Of a stretch of 32,109 nucleotides of DNA, positions 1-7,917 are shown piece after piece (the first letter of the stretch is position 1; each line of letters starts with the position of its first letter). The stretch is from a virus, in the IMG/VR virus record IMGVR_UViG_3300043448_000877, positions 1-32,109 of that record; one strand, written 5' to 3'. The notes beneath the pieces were generated by a model. That model saw nothing but the letters and a program-made list of their open reading frames with translations, had not been told where the DNA came from and did no database searches. The position numbers and the translations under genes are program-made.

Positions 1-979
1 TTTGAACTGGTGCGCCGTCAGCATGAGCTGACCAACCATTTGGTGTATAATTAACATCAATACTTTCTATAACACAATCTTTCAATCTTGGTAGTTTGTC
101 GTTGTGTTGACCTTGTTGTTTAAAATCAATTTCAAACAAAGCAGGTGGAACCCAAAACATATTTTGACCTACTTCAGTATTCTTTTTGGGTGAAGCATAC
201 ATTCTAAATTTTTCAATTATGTTTTTTACCTGTTCAGCTTCAGCTGCGGAATATGGTGTAAATGTGAAAGATAATTGAAAATCTCTAAAGTTAACACCTT
301 GAAATAACACTTGTTTTTGTGGGTTGAAAACATAACCAGCTCTATTTAAAACCAATTTAAGTGCATCATTATCTCCACCACCAGCAAGATTCGTTGCTGC
401 TCTAACAGCTTTACCAATTAATGGTAATGCACCCATCGATGAAGCAATTGAAGATGTGTCATCATATGCTAGGGATGTTGTTAAATTGAAATTTTCTGGC
501 ATATATAAAGCAATTTGACCAACTGGCGTGCTTCTTTGATTATTTAAAAAACTTCCAAAAGCTTCATACATACCCGCAGTTGATTTTAATCCGGTGGTCA
601 GTCCACCAAAAACAGTATTCAAAGCACCTTGAAATGACCAATTACCCGAAAGAGTATCTTTTACACTACCAAATACCGATTCAGCCATATTAAAAATTCC
701 ACCTTCATTTTCATAAGCCTGTAGGACATTCTCACCAGCTGCACCTAATGCTTCAACTCCCTTATTAACAAAACCAGGCAATTCGTTCAATTTTACTTCT
801 TCAACTTCTTTAATTGTGAAATAAACTGCGTGAGATTTGTTAGAACTTCCAAGGTCTCTTGGATATTGATATGAAAAATATCCAATATCAGAACCAAATA
901 AATCTGATAGTGGACCACCAAAAAGTCCGCCTGGAATGTTTAGACCGCCAATTGATGTTGGTATTGAAATGATTGCCAT
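1..979 (-). CDS. 48: gp48-like baseplate tail tube cap protein (partial)
   Basis: Reading the minus strand from the ATG at 979 gives an uninterrupted frame of 326 codons that runs off the left edge, so the C-terminus is missing. It contains an NPQKQVLFQGVNFRDFQLSF stretch followed by an Ala/Glu-rich helix and an FRMYASP segment, and then a TPNGWSAH segment near the edge. These match what I know of the T4 gp48 family, which caps the baseplate and starts tail tube polymerisation. No strong Shine-Dalgarno is seen. A CATAAATA late-type element lies about 30 bases upstream. The gene diverges from gp4. The family call is from motif memory, not a search. Confidence 0.8.
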   Translation of the reverse strand, partial: MAIISIPTSIGGLNIPGGLFGGPLSDLFGSDIGYFSYQYPRDLGSSNKSHAVYFTIKEVEEVKLNELPGFVNKGVEALGAAGENVLQAYENEGGIFNMAESVFGSVKDTLSGNWSFQGALNTVFGGLTTGLKSTAGMYEAFGSFLNNQRSTPVGQIALYMPENFNLTTSLAYDDTSSIASSMGALPLIGKAVRAATNLAGGGDNDALKLVLNRAGYVFNPQKQVLFQGVNFRDFQLSFTFTPYSAAEAEQVKNIIEKFRMYASPKKNTEVGQNMFWVPPALFEIDFKQQGQHNDKLPRLKDCVIESIDVNYTPNGWSAHADGAPVQ

Positions 980-1007
980 GGTTGTTTTCTAGAAAAGTGA
1001 TATATAC

Positions 1008-1015
1008 TATTTATG
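1008..1015 (-). promoter_or_regulatory. Candidate T4-type late promoter for gp48
   Basis: The minus strand reads CATAAATA followed by GTATATATC, a 7/8 match to the T4 late element TATAAATA. It is placed so that transcription would begin roughly 20 bases before the gp48 start. The same octamer with a similar AT-rich tail occurs at 10147-10154 and 20629-20636. It overlaps the gp4 start codon on the other strand. Position and recurrence support it; no activity can be shown. Confidence 0.45.
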
Positions 1016-1447
1016 GCATATTCTGGAAAGTTCCGACCCTCAAATCCTCAAAAATATGTTGGGGATCCAAAAAACATCATATATCGCTCGAGTTGGGAAT
1101 GTCGAGTGATGAATTGGCTCGACAAAAATCCAAGTATTGTGTCTTGGGCTTCAGAAGAATTGACCATACCCTATAAATCTCCAGTTGATGGTCGTATGCA
1201 TCGATACTTTCCCGATTTTTTGGTTAAAGTTAGAGACAAAGATGGTCGAACAAGAACAATGATGCTTGAAGTTAAACCAAAGAAACAAACTATGCAACCT
1301 GTGCCAAAAAAACGGGTCACCAAACAATACATACAAGAAGTTGCAACGTGGGGTGTAAATCAAGCCAAATGGAAGGCTGCAACAGAATATTGTTTAGATA
1401 GAGGTTGGGAATTCAAATTAGTTACGGAAGACCACCTTGGGCTGTAA
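1013..1447 (+). CDS. 4: gp4-like head completion protein
   Basis: A 144-residue protein, close to the 150 residues of T4 gp4. It has the hallmark stretch WASEELTIPYKSPVDG then HRYFPDF, and then LEVKPKK. Together these form a PD-(D/E)XK-type nuclease core (D68, E86, K88). In T4, gp4 finishes the packaged head so that the tail can join. The start at 1013 puts MAYSGKF at the N-terminus, which fits the family better than any internal start. No good Shine-Dalgarno is visible. It is the first gene of the rightward virion block and is followed 11 bases later by a conserved structural-type gene. Confidence 0.9.
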   Translation: MAYSGKFRPSNPQKYVGDPKNIIYRSSWECRVMNWLDKNPSIVSWASEELTIPYKSPVDGRMHRYFPDFLVKVRDKDGRTRTMMLEVKPKKQTMQPVPKKRVTKQYIQEVATWGVNQAKWKAATEYCLDRGWEFKLVTEDHLGL

Positions 1448-1458
1448 CTAAATATCCG

Positions 1459-2076
1459 ATGATAACAAAATCCATACTCACCACATTAACAGAAGAAAAG
1501 ATTGCGGCTCAACATCCAACAATGAGCCGTGAATCTCTACGCTGGTTGATGCAGAAAATTGCAACACTTAGAAATCCAGGCCGACTTTCTGTGCCTATAA
1601 CAAAAGAAAAATCTAGGTGGACAAGACCTGGAGACCGTCAGAAGTTTCTGATGGGTGGCATGTATTATTTTGTATATGATGCCAAAGGTAAGGATTCGTT
1701 ACCATATTATGACAGATTTCCACTGGTATTACCACTTAAAAGACTACCAGATGGCTTCATAGGATTAAACCTACACTATTTGCCGTTAAGATACAGGGTC
1801 ATTTTCCTAAGAAAATTATTGAACTTTGCAATCTACAACGAAGATGATGAGATTAAAAGAATCCGCATCACCTATCCAATCCTGGATGCTTCCTCTAAGT
1901 TGAAAGAATTTAGACCTTGCATCAAACGTTACCTTTATACACACATAAAGTCTAGGATACTGGCTGTGGAACCTAACGAATGGGATGTGGCTACATATTT
2001 ACCAGTGCATCAATTCAAAAACGCACAACCAAAACAAGTTTGGCAAGATTCCATACAAGAAATAAGGACCTCTTAA
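1459..2076 (+). CDS. Conserved T4-like virion morphogenesis protein, role unknown
   Basis: A 205-residue protein if it starts at the ATG at 1459; a TTG at 1405 inside gp4 is also in frame but would force a 43-base overlap. The central block has MYYFVYDAKGK, PYYDRFPLVLPL and DGFIGLNLHYLPLRYR, and the end is rich in charged and aromatic residues (QVWQDS). I associate this pattern with a protein next to gp4 and the tail tube gene in marine T4-like phages, but I cannot assign it firmly. In T4 the gene after 4 is 53 (baseplate wedge), yet this sequence does not resemble T4 gp53 as I know it. The stop abuts the tail tube ATG (TAAATG). Confidence 0.75.
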   Translation: MITKSILTTLTEEKIAAQHPTMSRESLRWLMQKIATLRNPGRLSVPITKEKSRWTRPGDRQKFLMGGMYYFVYDAKGKDSLPYYDRFPLVLPLKRLPDGFIGLNLHYLPLRYRVIFLRKLLNFAIYNEDDEIKRIRITYPILDASSKLKEFRPCIKRYLYTHIKSRILAVEPNEWDVATYLPVHQFKNAQPKQVWQDSIQEIRTS

Positions 2077-2745
2077 ATGGCTACAATTAGCGAATTTAAA
2101 TCTAGTTTTTCTGGTGATTTAGCAAGAACCAATAGGTTTGATGTTGAAATCCCTATACCACTAACACTATTGCCATATTTAAAAACGGCAAGAACTTTGA
2201 AATATCGTTGTGAAGTTGCAAACTTGCCAGGTAAAAGTCTTTCAACAATGGAACAAAAAACATATGGACCAGTAGAAAAGTTTCCATATCTGACAACATA
2301 TAACGATATTGATTTGACATTCATTGTTGATGATGATATGTCACAAAAATTTCTTTTTGACGGTTGGTTAAATTTTATCAATCCAACCTACAACAATAAT
2401 ATACGTTATAAAGAAAATTATGCAACAACACTAACCATTAACCAGTATGACACATCAAACGAACGAACCTATACAGTAAGTTTGTTAGATGCATATCCTA
2501 TTTCCATGAATCAATTAGATTTGGACTGGAATGGTGAGGGTTATCATAAACTGACAGTTACTTTCGCTTACACCTACTGGAAAAATCTTTCTCTACAAGG
2601 TTTGGGCATGGATCTTTTGGATGCTGGCTTAGAATCTGTAGCAACCTCTCTTGGTGGATTGGGAGGTTCTCTTGGAAGTGGTTTGTCTAGTGGTTTTAAT
2701 TCTATGGCAGATGCTGTGAATTCACCAATAAATTTTAATGAATGA
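2077..2745 (+). CDS. 19: gp19-family tail tube protein
   Basis: A 222-residue protein. The first 170 residues follow the T4 gp19 tube fold pattern: an N-terminal FSGDLARTNRFDVEI segment, LKYRCEVANLPGKSL, then TYGPVEKFPYLTTYNDIDLTFI, a D-D-M loop, and the late strand LTVTFAYTYW. A Gly/Ser/Leu-rich tail of about 50 residues makes it longer than T4 gp19 (163 residues). The tube forms the inner conduit of the contractile tail. Because gp48 is close by and gp54 shares this fold, a baseplate-proximal tube paralogue is an alternative. It starts directly after the preceding stop. Confidence 0.85.
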   Translation: MATISEFKSSFSGDLARTNRFDVEIPIPLTLLPYLKTARTLKYRCEVANLPGKSLSTMEQKTYGPVEKFPYLTTYNDIDLTFIVDDDMSQKFLFDGWLNFINPTYNNNIRYKENYATTLTINQYDTSNERTYTVSLLDAYPISMNQLDLDWNGEGYHKLTVTFAYTYWKNLSLQGLGMDLLDAGLESVATSLGGLGGSLGSGLSSGFNSMADAVNSPINFNE

Positions 2746-2760
2746 TGATAAGGAGATATT

Positions 2761-3486
2761 ATGGCTTTACCAAAACTTGAAGTGCCAACATATGAATTGC
2801 AACTACCTGTTTCTAAAAAGAATATAAAATACAGACCATATTTGGTCAGAGAACAAAAGGCTTTGATGATGGCATTGGAATCTTCCGATGCCAAGACTAT
2901 TCAACACAACGTCAGAGAAATTTTGAACGTATGCACCTTGTCTAAAGAGATTGACATTGATGAATTGCCAATCATAGACATTGAGTATTATTTCCTACAA
3001 CTGAGAGCAAAGTCTGTTGGTGAAATATCTGAATCAAAATATCGTTGCAACAATGAAGTTGAAGATAAAACTTGTGGTAACATCATGGAAGCAAAGGTTA
3101 ACTTAACAGAAGTCATACCTGTTCAGGAAGAATATGTTGATCCAGAAATCCAATTGACAGAAACCATTTCTGTTAAGATGAAATATCCACCATTCAGATT
3201 GGTCAAAGATTCTGTTGATTTAGAAGATATTACAGAAATCACATTTAATATGTTAGCTAACTGTATTGAATATGTTTATGATGGTGAACAGTTCCATTAT
3301 GCAAATGAAGTTCCAACAGAAGAAATGATTGAATTTATTGAACAGTTGAACCAAGAACAGTTTGAAAAACTGGAAAGGTTCTTTAATAGTATTCCTAAAT
3401 TGTCTAAGAAGATTGATATGAAATGTTCCAAGTGTGGTTTTGAACACCACTTGGATGTGGAGGGCCTCGAAAGTTTTTTCGGCTAA
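2761..3486 (+). CDS. 26: gp26-like baseplate hub assembly protein / tail assembly chaperone
   Basis: A 241-residue protein with an excellent ribosome-binding site (AAGGAGATATT before ATG). It opens with LPKLEVPTYELQLPVSKK and YRPYLVREQKALMMALES, the pattern of the T4 gp26 hub assembly family, and is slightly longer than T4 gp26 (208 residues). Two Cys pairs (near residues 100-110, and KCSKCGFEHH at the end) could bind zinc. The gene ends in a run of six T and GGC TAA. The -1 frame stays open beyond the stop for 63 codons, so the gene probably yields both a short form and a frameshifted long form (see 3474-3480). Confidence 0.85.
   Translation: MALPKLEVPTYELQLPVSKKNIKYRPYLVREQKALMMALESSDAKTIQHNVREILNVCTLSKEIDIDELPIIDIEYYFLQLRAKSVGEISESKYRCNNEVEDKTCGNIMEAKVNLTEVIPVQEEYVDPEIQLTETISVKMKYPPFRLVKDSVDLEDITEITFNMLANCIEYVYDGEQFHYANEVPTEEMIEFIEQLNQEQFEKLERFFNSIPKLSKKIDMKCSKCGFEHHLDVEGLESFFG
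3474..3480 (+). promoter_or_regulatory. Candidate -1 ribosomal frameshift site T TTT TTC
   Basis: In the gp26 frame the codons are AGT TTT TTC GGC TAA. The heptamer T TTT TTC fits the X XXY YYZ rule for tandem -1 slippage, two codons before the gp26 stop. Slipping gives CGG CTA ATA and then an open frame to 3671. Tail assembly genes of many long-tailed phages use this arrangement. I did not find an obvious downstream pseudoknot by eye. Confidence 0.65.
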
Positions 3487-3671
3487 TACTTGGTTATGAT
3501 GACTTAAAAAATTACTACAAGACTAACTTTTCATTGATACAACACCATAAGTATAGTCTTACTGAACTTGAAGATATGATACCTTGGGAACGAGATATCT
3601 ATGTCGCTATGTTGATTCAATATTTGGAAGAAGAAAACCAAAAACTTAAAGAACGACAGAGAACAAAGTAA
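3480..3671 (+). CDS. Frameshift extension of gp26 (tail chaperone T-like domain)
   Basis: This 63-codon open frame begins in the -1 frame at the slippery site and ends with TAA immediately before the next ATG at 3672. It reads LGYDDLKNYYKTNFSLIQHH, then ELEDMIPWERDIYVAMLIQY and a Glu/Lys-rich helix. The MIPWERDIYVAMLI part resembles the C-terminal extension of tail assembly chaperones. Upstream in this frame there is a TGA about 50 bases before the site and no ATG, GTG or TTG until a TTG about 20 codons in. Independent translation is therefore unlikely. The fusion with gp26 would be about 303 residues. A sequencing error in the T6 run is the main alternative. Confidence 0.7.
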   Translation, partial: RLILGYDDLKNYYKTNFSLIQHHKYSLTELEDMIPWERDIYVAMLIQYLEEENQKLKERQRTK

Positions 3672-5519
3672 ATGAAATTTTTTGGAAACAATAAAAAAGA
3701 CACAGGCGAAACATCGTCAAGTCCAGTTGTGTCTGAAAAAACCAAACAATCTGCTAGTTTGTTTAAAAGAACAGCTAGCAAAATTGGTGACGTTTTAAAG
3801 AACAAATTTAGTAAATCGGAAGAATCATCTTTCGAACCTATGAGCAATGCAAAGTATCTAGGTGAAATTTACAAAATGATGGTGCAAAACCGTGATGATG
3901 CGAAACTAGACAGACAACAAAAAATTAATCGTAGAGAAGAAGAAGAATCTGAGGATCAAAAGAGACACGAAGAAATAATCAAAGCTCTTTCACTACGTAG
4001 AATACCAAAACCAAAAAAAGTTATTCGCCGTGAAAGAAAGGCGGAAGAAGCTGCGAAGAAAAAGGCACCTCCTAAACAGCCAACAAAGCCTCAGCCACCA
4101 AAGCCACAACCAAAGCCACAGCCTCAAGCACCAAAACCAGAGGCACCAAAACCACAACCTCAAGCACCAAAACCAGAGGCACCTAAACCTCAACCAAAAC
4201 CTGAGCCAAAGCCACAGCCAAAACCTGAGCCAAAGCCACAGCCAAAGCCAGAACCAAAGCCACAGCCAAAACCTGAGCCAAAGCCAGAACCAAAGCCACA
4301 GCCAAAGCCAGAACCAAAACCTGAACCAAAGCCACAGCCAAAACCTGAGCCAAAGCCAGAACCAAAACCTGAACCAAAGCCACAGCCAAAACCTGAGCCA
4401 AAGCCAGAACCACCAAAGCCTCAGCCACCAAAGAAAACTGAGCCTGTTAGAGAACCACCAAAACAACCACCAAAGAAAGCAGAACCTGTTAGAGAACCAC
4501 CAAAACAACCTTCTGCTCAACCTGCAAGACCACAACCAGGAAAAACATCAGCCACAAGAATGGGCAGAGAAGGTGAAGGACTAAAAGGATTAGATTCAGC
4601 TGCAAGAGCATCAAACATCAAAAAAGAACTTAATAGTTTAGGTGCTTCATCGGTATTGGCTGGTGGTATATTATTGGTTGCGTCTAAAGAAACTGCTGCT
4701 GGAGAAACACTTACAGAAGCTGGACCAGTAGCATATAAAAATACTTGGCGAAATATGGAATCAGGAAAATCTAAGATTCCAGCTGACAAATATAAAAAAA
4801 TTGCTGCAAAGGATCCTAGTGTTCCTCAATCCGGACCTGGTGCTGGAACAGCATATATGAATTTCACTTTTGCCAAAAAATGGTCAGGCGAAAAATGGAA
4901 ATCAGTGATAGAAGATCCAGACCAAAATAAATTTTTTGAAGCTGTTGGATATCATGGCGGCACCAAATACATGGGTAGGTCACTCATTGGTATAACACAC
5001 GAAGGAACTTATAAAGCCATTGGTAAATTTTTGGGATTAGATTTAGTTAATAATCCAGAATTGATTAATAGAGATGTTCAAACCACAACTGCTGCTACTT
5101 TAGCGTATTTGGCGTTACTTGCCGGCAACAGTTTAAATGCAGCGTTATCAATTGAAAAAATGAAAGCTGGTTATGAGAAAGGTTTAAGAATATTAAATTC
5201 TTATACCAATCAAGATGACTTAGATAAAGCTGTAATGTTATTGACGGCAGGAAAAGGTAATGTCGATATATCTAACGTGGAACAAGTTCGTGCAGCTTTT
5301 TCTGGAAATGGTGACAGACCAACTTATCTAAGGCAGCAATTAGAATCTGGTAAATCAGCCTCTAAATTGTTGGGTATAACAACAGAAAATCTTGACCTTC
5401 ATAAAGAAAGTGGTAAATCTTCTCCGGTAAGTAATAACACCACAAATAACAATTATGTTTCCGAAGAATCTGCAAATACCAACAGAGTTGATGATAGACC
5501 GGCCCACAAAAGAAAGTAA
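3672..5519 (+). CDS. Hub or tape-measure-like protein with Lys-Pro repeat and GH19-like domain
   Basis: A 615-residue protein in four parts. Residues 1-100 are charged and end in a Glu/Arg-rich coiled helix (REEEESEDQKRHEEIIKAL). Residues about 138-285 are a Lys-Pro-Gln-Pro/Lys-Pro-Glu-Pro repeat. Residues about 330-560 resemble a GH19 chitinase-like muramidase: a Glu (E340) in ASKETAAGE, then KYMGRSLIGITHEGTYKAIG and LGLDLVNNPELI. The tail is Asn/Thr-rich. Its place after the tail chaperone gene and its length, close to T4 gp29 (590), suggest a tail-interior or hub protein that opens the cell wall during infection. The start abuts the preceding stop. The enzymatic assignment is by motif only. 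Confidence 0.7.
   Translation: MKFFGNNKKDTGETSSSPVVSEKTKQSASLFKRTASKIGDVLKNKFSKSEESSFEPMSNAKYLGEIYKMMVQNRDDAKLDRQQKINRREEEESEDQKRHEEIIKALSLRRIPKPKKVIRRERKAEEAAKKKAPPKQPTKPQPPKPQPKPQPQAPKPEAPKPQPQAPKPEAPKPQPKPEPKPQPKPEPKPQPKPEPKPQPKPEPKPEPKPQPKPEPKPEPKPQPKPEPKPEPKPEPKPQPKPEPKPEPPKPQPPKKTEPVREPPKQPPKKAEPVREPPKQPSAQPARPQPGKTSATRMGREGEGLKGLDSAARASNIKKELNSLGASSVLAGGILLVASKETAAGETLTEAGPVAYKNTWRNMESGKSKIPADKYKKIAAKDPSVPQSGPGAGTAYMNFTFAKKWSGEKWKSVIEDPDQNKFFEAVGYHGGTKYMGRSLIGITHEGTYKAIGKFLGLDLVNNPELINRDVQTTTAATLAYLALLAGNSLNAALSIEKMKAGYEKGLRILNSYTNQDDLDKAVMLLTAGKGNVDISNVEQVRAAFSGNGDRPTYLRQQLESGKSASKLLGITTENLDLHKESGKSSPVSNNTTNNNYVSEESANTNRVDDRPAHKRK
4081..4435 (+). repeat. Degenerate hexamer-based coding repeat (Lys-Pro-X-Pro)
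   Basis: A tandem array of CCAAAGCCA, CAGCCAAAA and CCTGAGCCA type units encodes alternating KPQP and KPEP. The proline spacing suggests an extended, stiff linker between the helical N-terminus and the muralytic domain. Codons vary between CCA and CCT and between CAA, CAG, GAA and GAG, so the repeat is somewhat diverged. It can be expected to vary in copy number between relatives. Confidence 0.9.
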
Positions 5520-5522
5520 AAA

Positions 5523-6905
5523 ATGGCAGACAATAAATTAAATTACCAACAAGCCAGAAGAATCAGAAAATCTAATTTTTCTGATATGGTCCTTGACCAG
5601 TTGGCTCAAAAAGACACTGGTATTGTTAGTGCTATTGGTAAAACAATTTCACTAAGAAGTCAAGCTCGTATAAAAGGTATCAAAGAAAAATTTGACCCGT
5701 TGAACGTCATAAGATTTATGACAGGTGGTTCAAGATTTGTTCCAGCATTGTTTGGTAAATTAACTGGTCGTAGTCAAAGAGACATTGACTATTTCACAGG
5801 CAGAACTAAAAGTGTTATTGGTGGTTACAACACAGCAGATAAACTTAAAAAACTTCCTGGTGAAGGTGACACAGCAGGAATCAATGAACAATTATCTAAG
5901 ATATATTCATTCTTAAAAAATAGCCGTGAAGAAGATATTAGATTAAGAGAATTGGAAAAAAATTCTGCGGAAGAAATTGAAAGTGAAAAACAAAGACGCC
6001 ATAAAGAATTCTTGGCAGCTCTTACTGGAACAAAATTTACAGCACCAGTGCAAGAACAAAAAACTGCTGAACCCGTTAGACAAGAACCATCTGTGATGGA
6101 TTATATTGCTGAAGCATTCAGTATTGGTCGTGCAGCGTTGCCAGTTTTGGCCAACATTGCCAGATTCTTTATGTTTAACCCAATTGGTCTTGGTTTGTTG
6201 GCTGGTGCAAGTTTGCTCATGCTTCTAGAAAATGATAAAAATCCAGAAGCAACAACAAAAAGTATTCTTGGTGCGATGGATCCTGGAGCTGAATCTAAAG
6301 CAATTATGGAAGCTGCGGAAAGCACCGATGCAGTTGAACGTAAGAGATTGAATCTTCTTGCTGATAGACCATCTGAAGATAAAGCATCTTTCCTAACTCC
6401 ATGGAAAGACAAAGAGATGCAAGATGCATATCTTAAAAAGATTGGTTGGGATGAAAAGAGTGGAACAACCGAAGAGGAACGTAGAAAAGGTTTTTCACGT
6501 ATTGATTCTGAGGGTAGATTAGTAACACCAGTTAAACCTGCGCCAGAACCAACACCTGCAAAAAATGCAACTGTTCCAAATGAAAGTGCTGCTGAAACTA
6601 AACGACTTAATTCGGTTCCAAATACAACACCAACAGCGGTGCCAGAACCAGCAGCTGCAGAACCAAAGGCAACTCCAGTTTCAGTAACACCAAAATCATC
6701 ACCTGTATCCAATTTAACCAATCAGGTTAATTTTGGTAATATTGAGGCTAAAAATCAGAATGTTACACCAACAATGGTCAATAAAACCGTCAACAACGTG
6801 ACCAAAACTCAACCTAAGAGTGGTTTAAGACCTATTGAGATATCGGTTAGAAATGATGAACCGACATTCATGGGATTGATTGTTGATTCTACTCGGATGA
6901 TATGA
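5523..6905 (+). CDS. Tail/hub-associated protein, paralogous N-terminal region to the preceding gene
   Basis: A 460-residue protein starting three bases after the preceding stop (TAA AAA ATG). Residues about 120-165 (LSKIYSFLKNSREEDI then EKQRRHKEFLAAL) resemble the helix of the preceding protein (LGEIYKMMVQNRDDAK then DQKRHEEIIKAL), so the two share an ancestral module. Residues about 202-236 are hydrophobic (VLANIARFFMFNPIGLGLLAG) and could insert into a membrane, which would suit a tail-interior protein released on infection. The C-terminal third is Pro/Ala/Thr-rich, then Asn-rich. I do not recognise a named family. It is the last gene of the rightward block, facing gp32. Confidence 0.7.
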   Translation: MADNKLNYQQARRIRKSNFSDMVLDQLAQKDTGIVSAIGKTISLRSQARIKGIKEKFDPLNVIRFMTGGSRFVPALFGKLTGRSQRDIDYFTGRTKSVIGGYNTADKLKKLPGEGDTAGINEQLSKIYSFLKNSREEDIRLRELEKNSAEEIESEKQRRHKEFLAALTGTKFTAPVQEQKTAEPVRQEPSVMDYIAEAFSIGRAALPVLANIARFFMFNPIGLGLLAGASLLMLLENDKNPEATTKSILGAMDPGAESKAIMEAAESTDAVERKRLNLLADRPSEDKASFLTPWKDKEMQDAYLKKIGWDEKSGTTEEERRKGFSRIDSEGRLVTPVKPAPEPTPAKNATVPNESAAETKRLNSVPNTTPTAVPEPAAAEPKATPVSVTPKSSPVSNLTNQVNFGNIEAKNQNVTPTMVNKTVNNVTKTQPKSGLRPIEISVRNDEPTFMGLIVDSTRMI

Positions 6906-6926
6906 AAAACCCCGCACTAGGCGGGG
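6903..6926 (-). terminator. Rho-independent terminator after gp32
   Basis: The perfect 6-bp inverted repeat CCCCGC-ACTAG-GCGGGG (6910-6926) is followed on the minus strand by TTTTT (6909-6905), the classic layout for ending the leftward gp32 transcript 35 bases past its stop. On the plus strand the hairpin lacks a U tract, so it should stop the convergent virion transcript only weakly. The T tract overlaps the stop codon of the plus-strand gene. Confidence 0.85.
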
Positions 6927-6960
6927 TAAACTAAAGGCGAAGAAAGGAGCGATTTAGTTT

Positions 6961-7854
6961 TTAATCGTCAGCCAACTTTGAGAAGTAAGCCATATCATCA
7001 TCATCTGTTGCTGGTTCCCAAGGTGGGGTATCATCAGCAACTTTCTTAGGTGCAGCCTTAGCTTGTTCAACTGTGGTTCTTGCTCGTGGAGCATCACCAT
7101 CATCATTCAAACCAAGAACTTTATCCAAACGTGTTTTCAAAGCATCATAAGACTTAAATTCTTTGTCAGCAACCAACTCTGAAAGAGAATGTTGTGACTT
7201 CCAAATCTTTTCAAGTTCTTCATCGTCATCCAACAATGCTGATGGTGACATAAATTCAGACTTATCATAGTTCTGATAACCTGCAACCTTAGTAATCTTC
7301 AACTTGAAGTTAGCACCTTTCCAGAAATCAAATGGATTGATTGGTGTTTCATCTTCAAACTGAGGATTCATTGCTTCAGTAATCTTCTCAAAAATCTTAG
7401 CACCGAACTTGAACAATTTAACTTGTCCTTCATTCTCTGGATGCTTAGGATCAGATACGATGTAGATGTTAGCGATGTAAGATAGTTTACGCTTTTGTTT
7501 ACGAACAATATCCTTGTTCGCTTCAATGCCTGAGTTCCACAATTTGTTGTTGTGTTCACATACAGGACATTGTTGGTTTTTGGTTGTCAAACATTTGTCG
7601 ATTAACCAACCACCAGGACCTTGGAAGCCATGTTCGAAAATCTTAGCCCAAGGAAGACCGTCATCACCATCTACTGCTGCTGCGGGTAGAAAGCGAATAG
7701 TAGCCATGCCGTTGCCGGCTTTGTCCACTTCTGGTCGCCAAAAATTTTCTTTATCGGATTTGCCTTCTGTTGATGCGTTGAGCTCTGCTACTTTAGATTT
7801 CAACTTGTCCAGATTGCCTGAACTTTTCTTTAGGCTTGAAAAATCAATACTCAT
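6961..7854 (-). CDS. 32: gp32-like single-stranded DNA-binding protein
   Basis: A 297-residue protein (T4 gp32 is 301). It has the gp32 layout. A basic N-terminal LAST-like region for cooperativity is followed by a core with FWRPE and GMATIRFLPA. A zinc site follows at H75, C88, C96 and C99 (H-x12-C-x7-C-x2-C), with the aromatic strands after it. An Asp-rich acidic tail (DDDDMAYFSKLADD) would contact partners such as gp59. It coats ssDNA in replication, recombination and repair. The gene order gp33-gp59-HAD-gp32 resembles T4. It has its own strong sigma70-type promoter and an AT-rich leader with a triple repeat. Confidence 0.97.
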   Translation of the reverse strand: MSIDFSSLKKSSGNLDKLKSKVAELNASTEGKSDKENFWRPEVDKAGNGMATIRFLPAAAVDGDDGLPWAKIFEHGFQGPGGWLIDKCLTTKNQQCPVCEHNNKLWNSGIEANKDIVRKQKRKLSYIANIYIVSDPKHPENEGQVKLFKFGAKIFEKITEAMNPQFEDETPINPFDFWKGANFKLKITKVAGYQNYDKSEFMSPSALLDDDEELEKIWKSQHSLSELVADKEFKSYDALKTRLDKVLGLNDDGDAPRARTTVEQAKAAPKKVADDTPPWEPATDDDDMAYFSKLADD

Positions 7855-7874
7855 AATTACCTTCTTTCTTATTA

Positions 7875-7907
7875 AACGGAATATTAACGGAATATAAACG
7901 GATTGTC
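7875..7907 (-). repeat. Three tandem 11-bp units in the gp32 leader
   Basis: On the plus strand AACGGA recurs at exact 11-base spacing (7875, 7886, 7897), giving units AACGGAATATT, AACGGAATATA and AACGGATTGTC. It sits between the promoter and the gp32 start, inside the presumed 5-prime untranslated leader. T4 gp32 represses its own translation by binding its leader cooperatively, so this is a candidate autoregulatory element (inference). Confidence 0.7.
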
Positions 7908-7917
7908 CACATGATAC

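Noticed and set aside
1405-1458. TTG start for the 1459-2076 gene
   Set aside because: It overlaps gp4 by 43 bases and codes a sequence not like the rest of the protein; the ATG at 1459 is preferred.
4081-4435. Repeat array as a CRISPR
   Set aside because: The units are short, in frame and without unique spacers; it encodes the KPxP linker.
3993-4535. Long Trp/Leu/Phe-rich frame opposite the Lys-Pro repeat, and the Gln/Asn/Ser-rich plus frame
   Set aside because: Both are shadows of the proline repeat codons and have no plausible protein composition or ribosome-binding site.
6101-6721. 206-codon minus-strand frame
   Set aside because: It is antisense to the well-supported tail gene at 5523-6905 and has no start signal or family pattern.
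7514-7897. 127-codon plus-strand frame opposite gp32
   Set aside because: Antisense shadow of gp32, with no ribosome-binding site.
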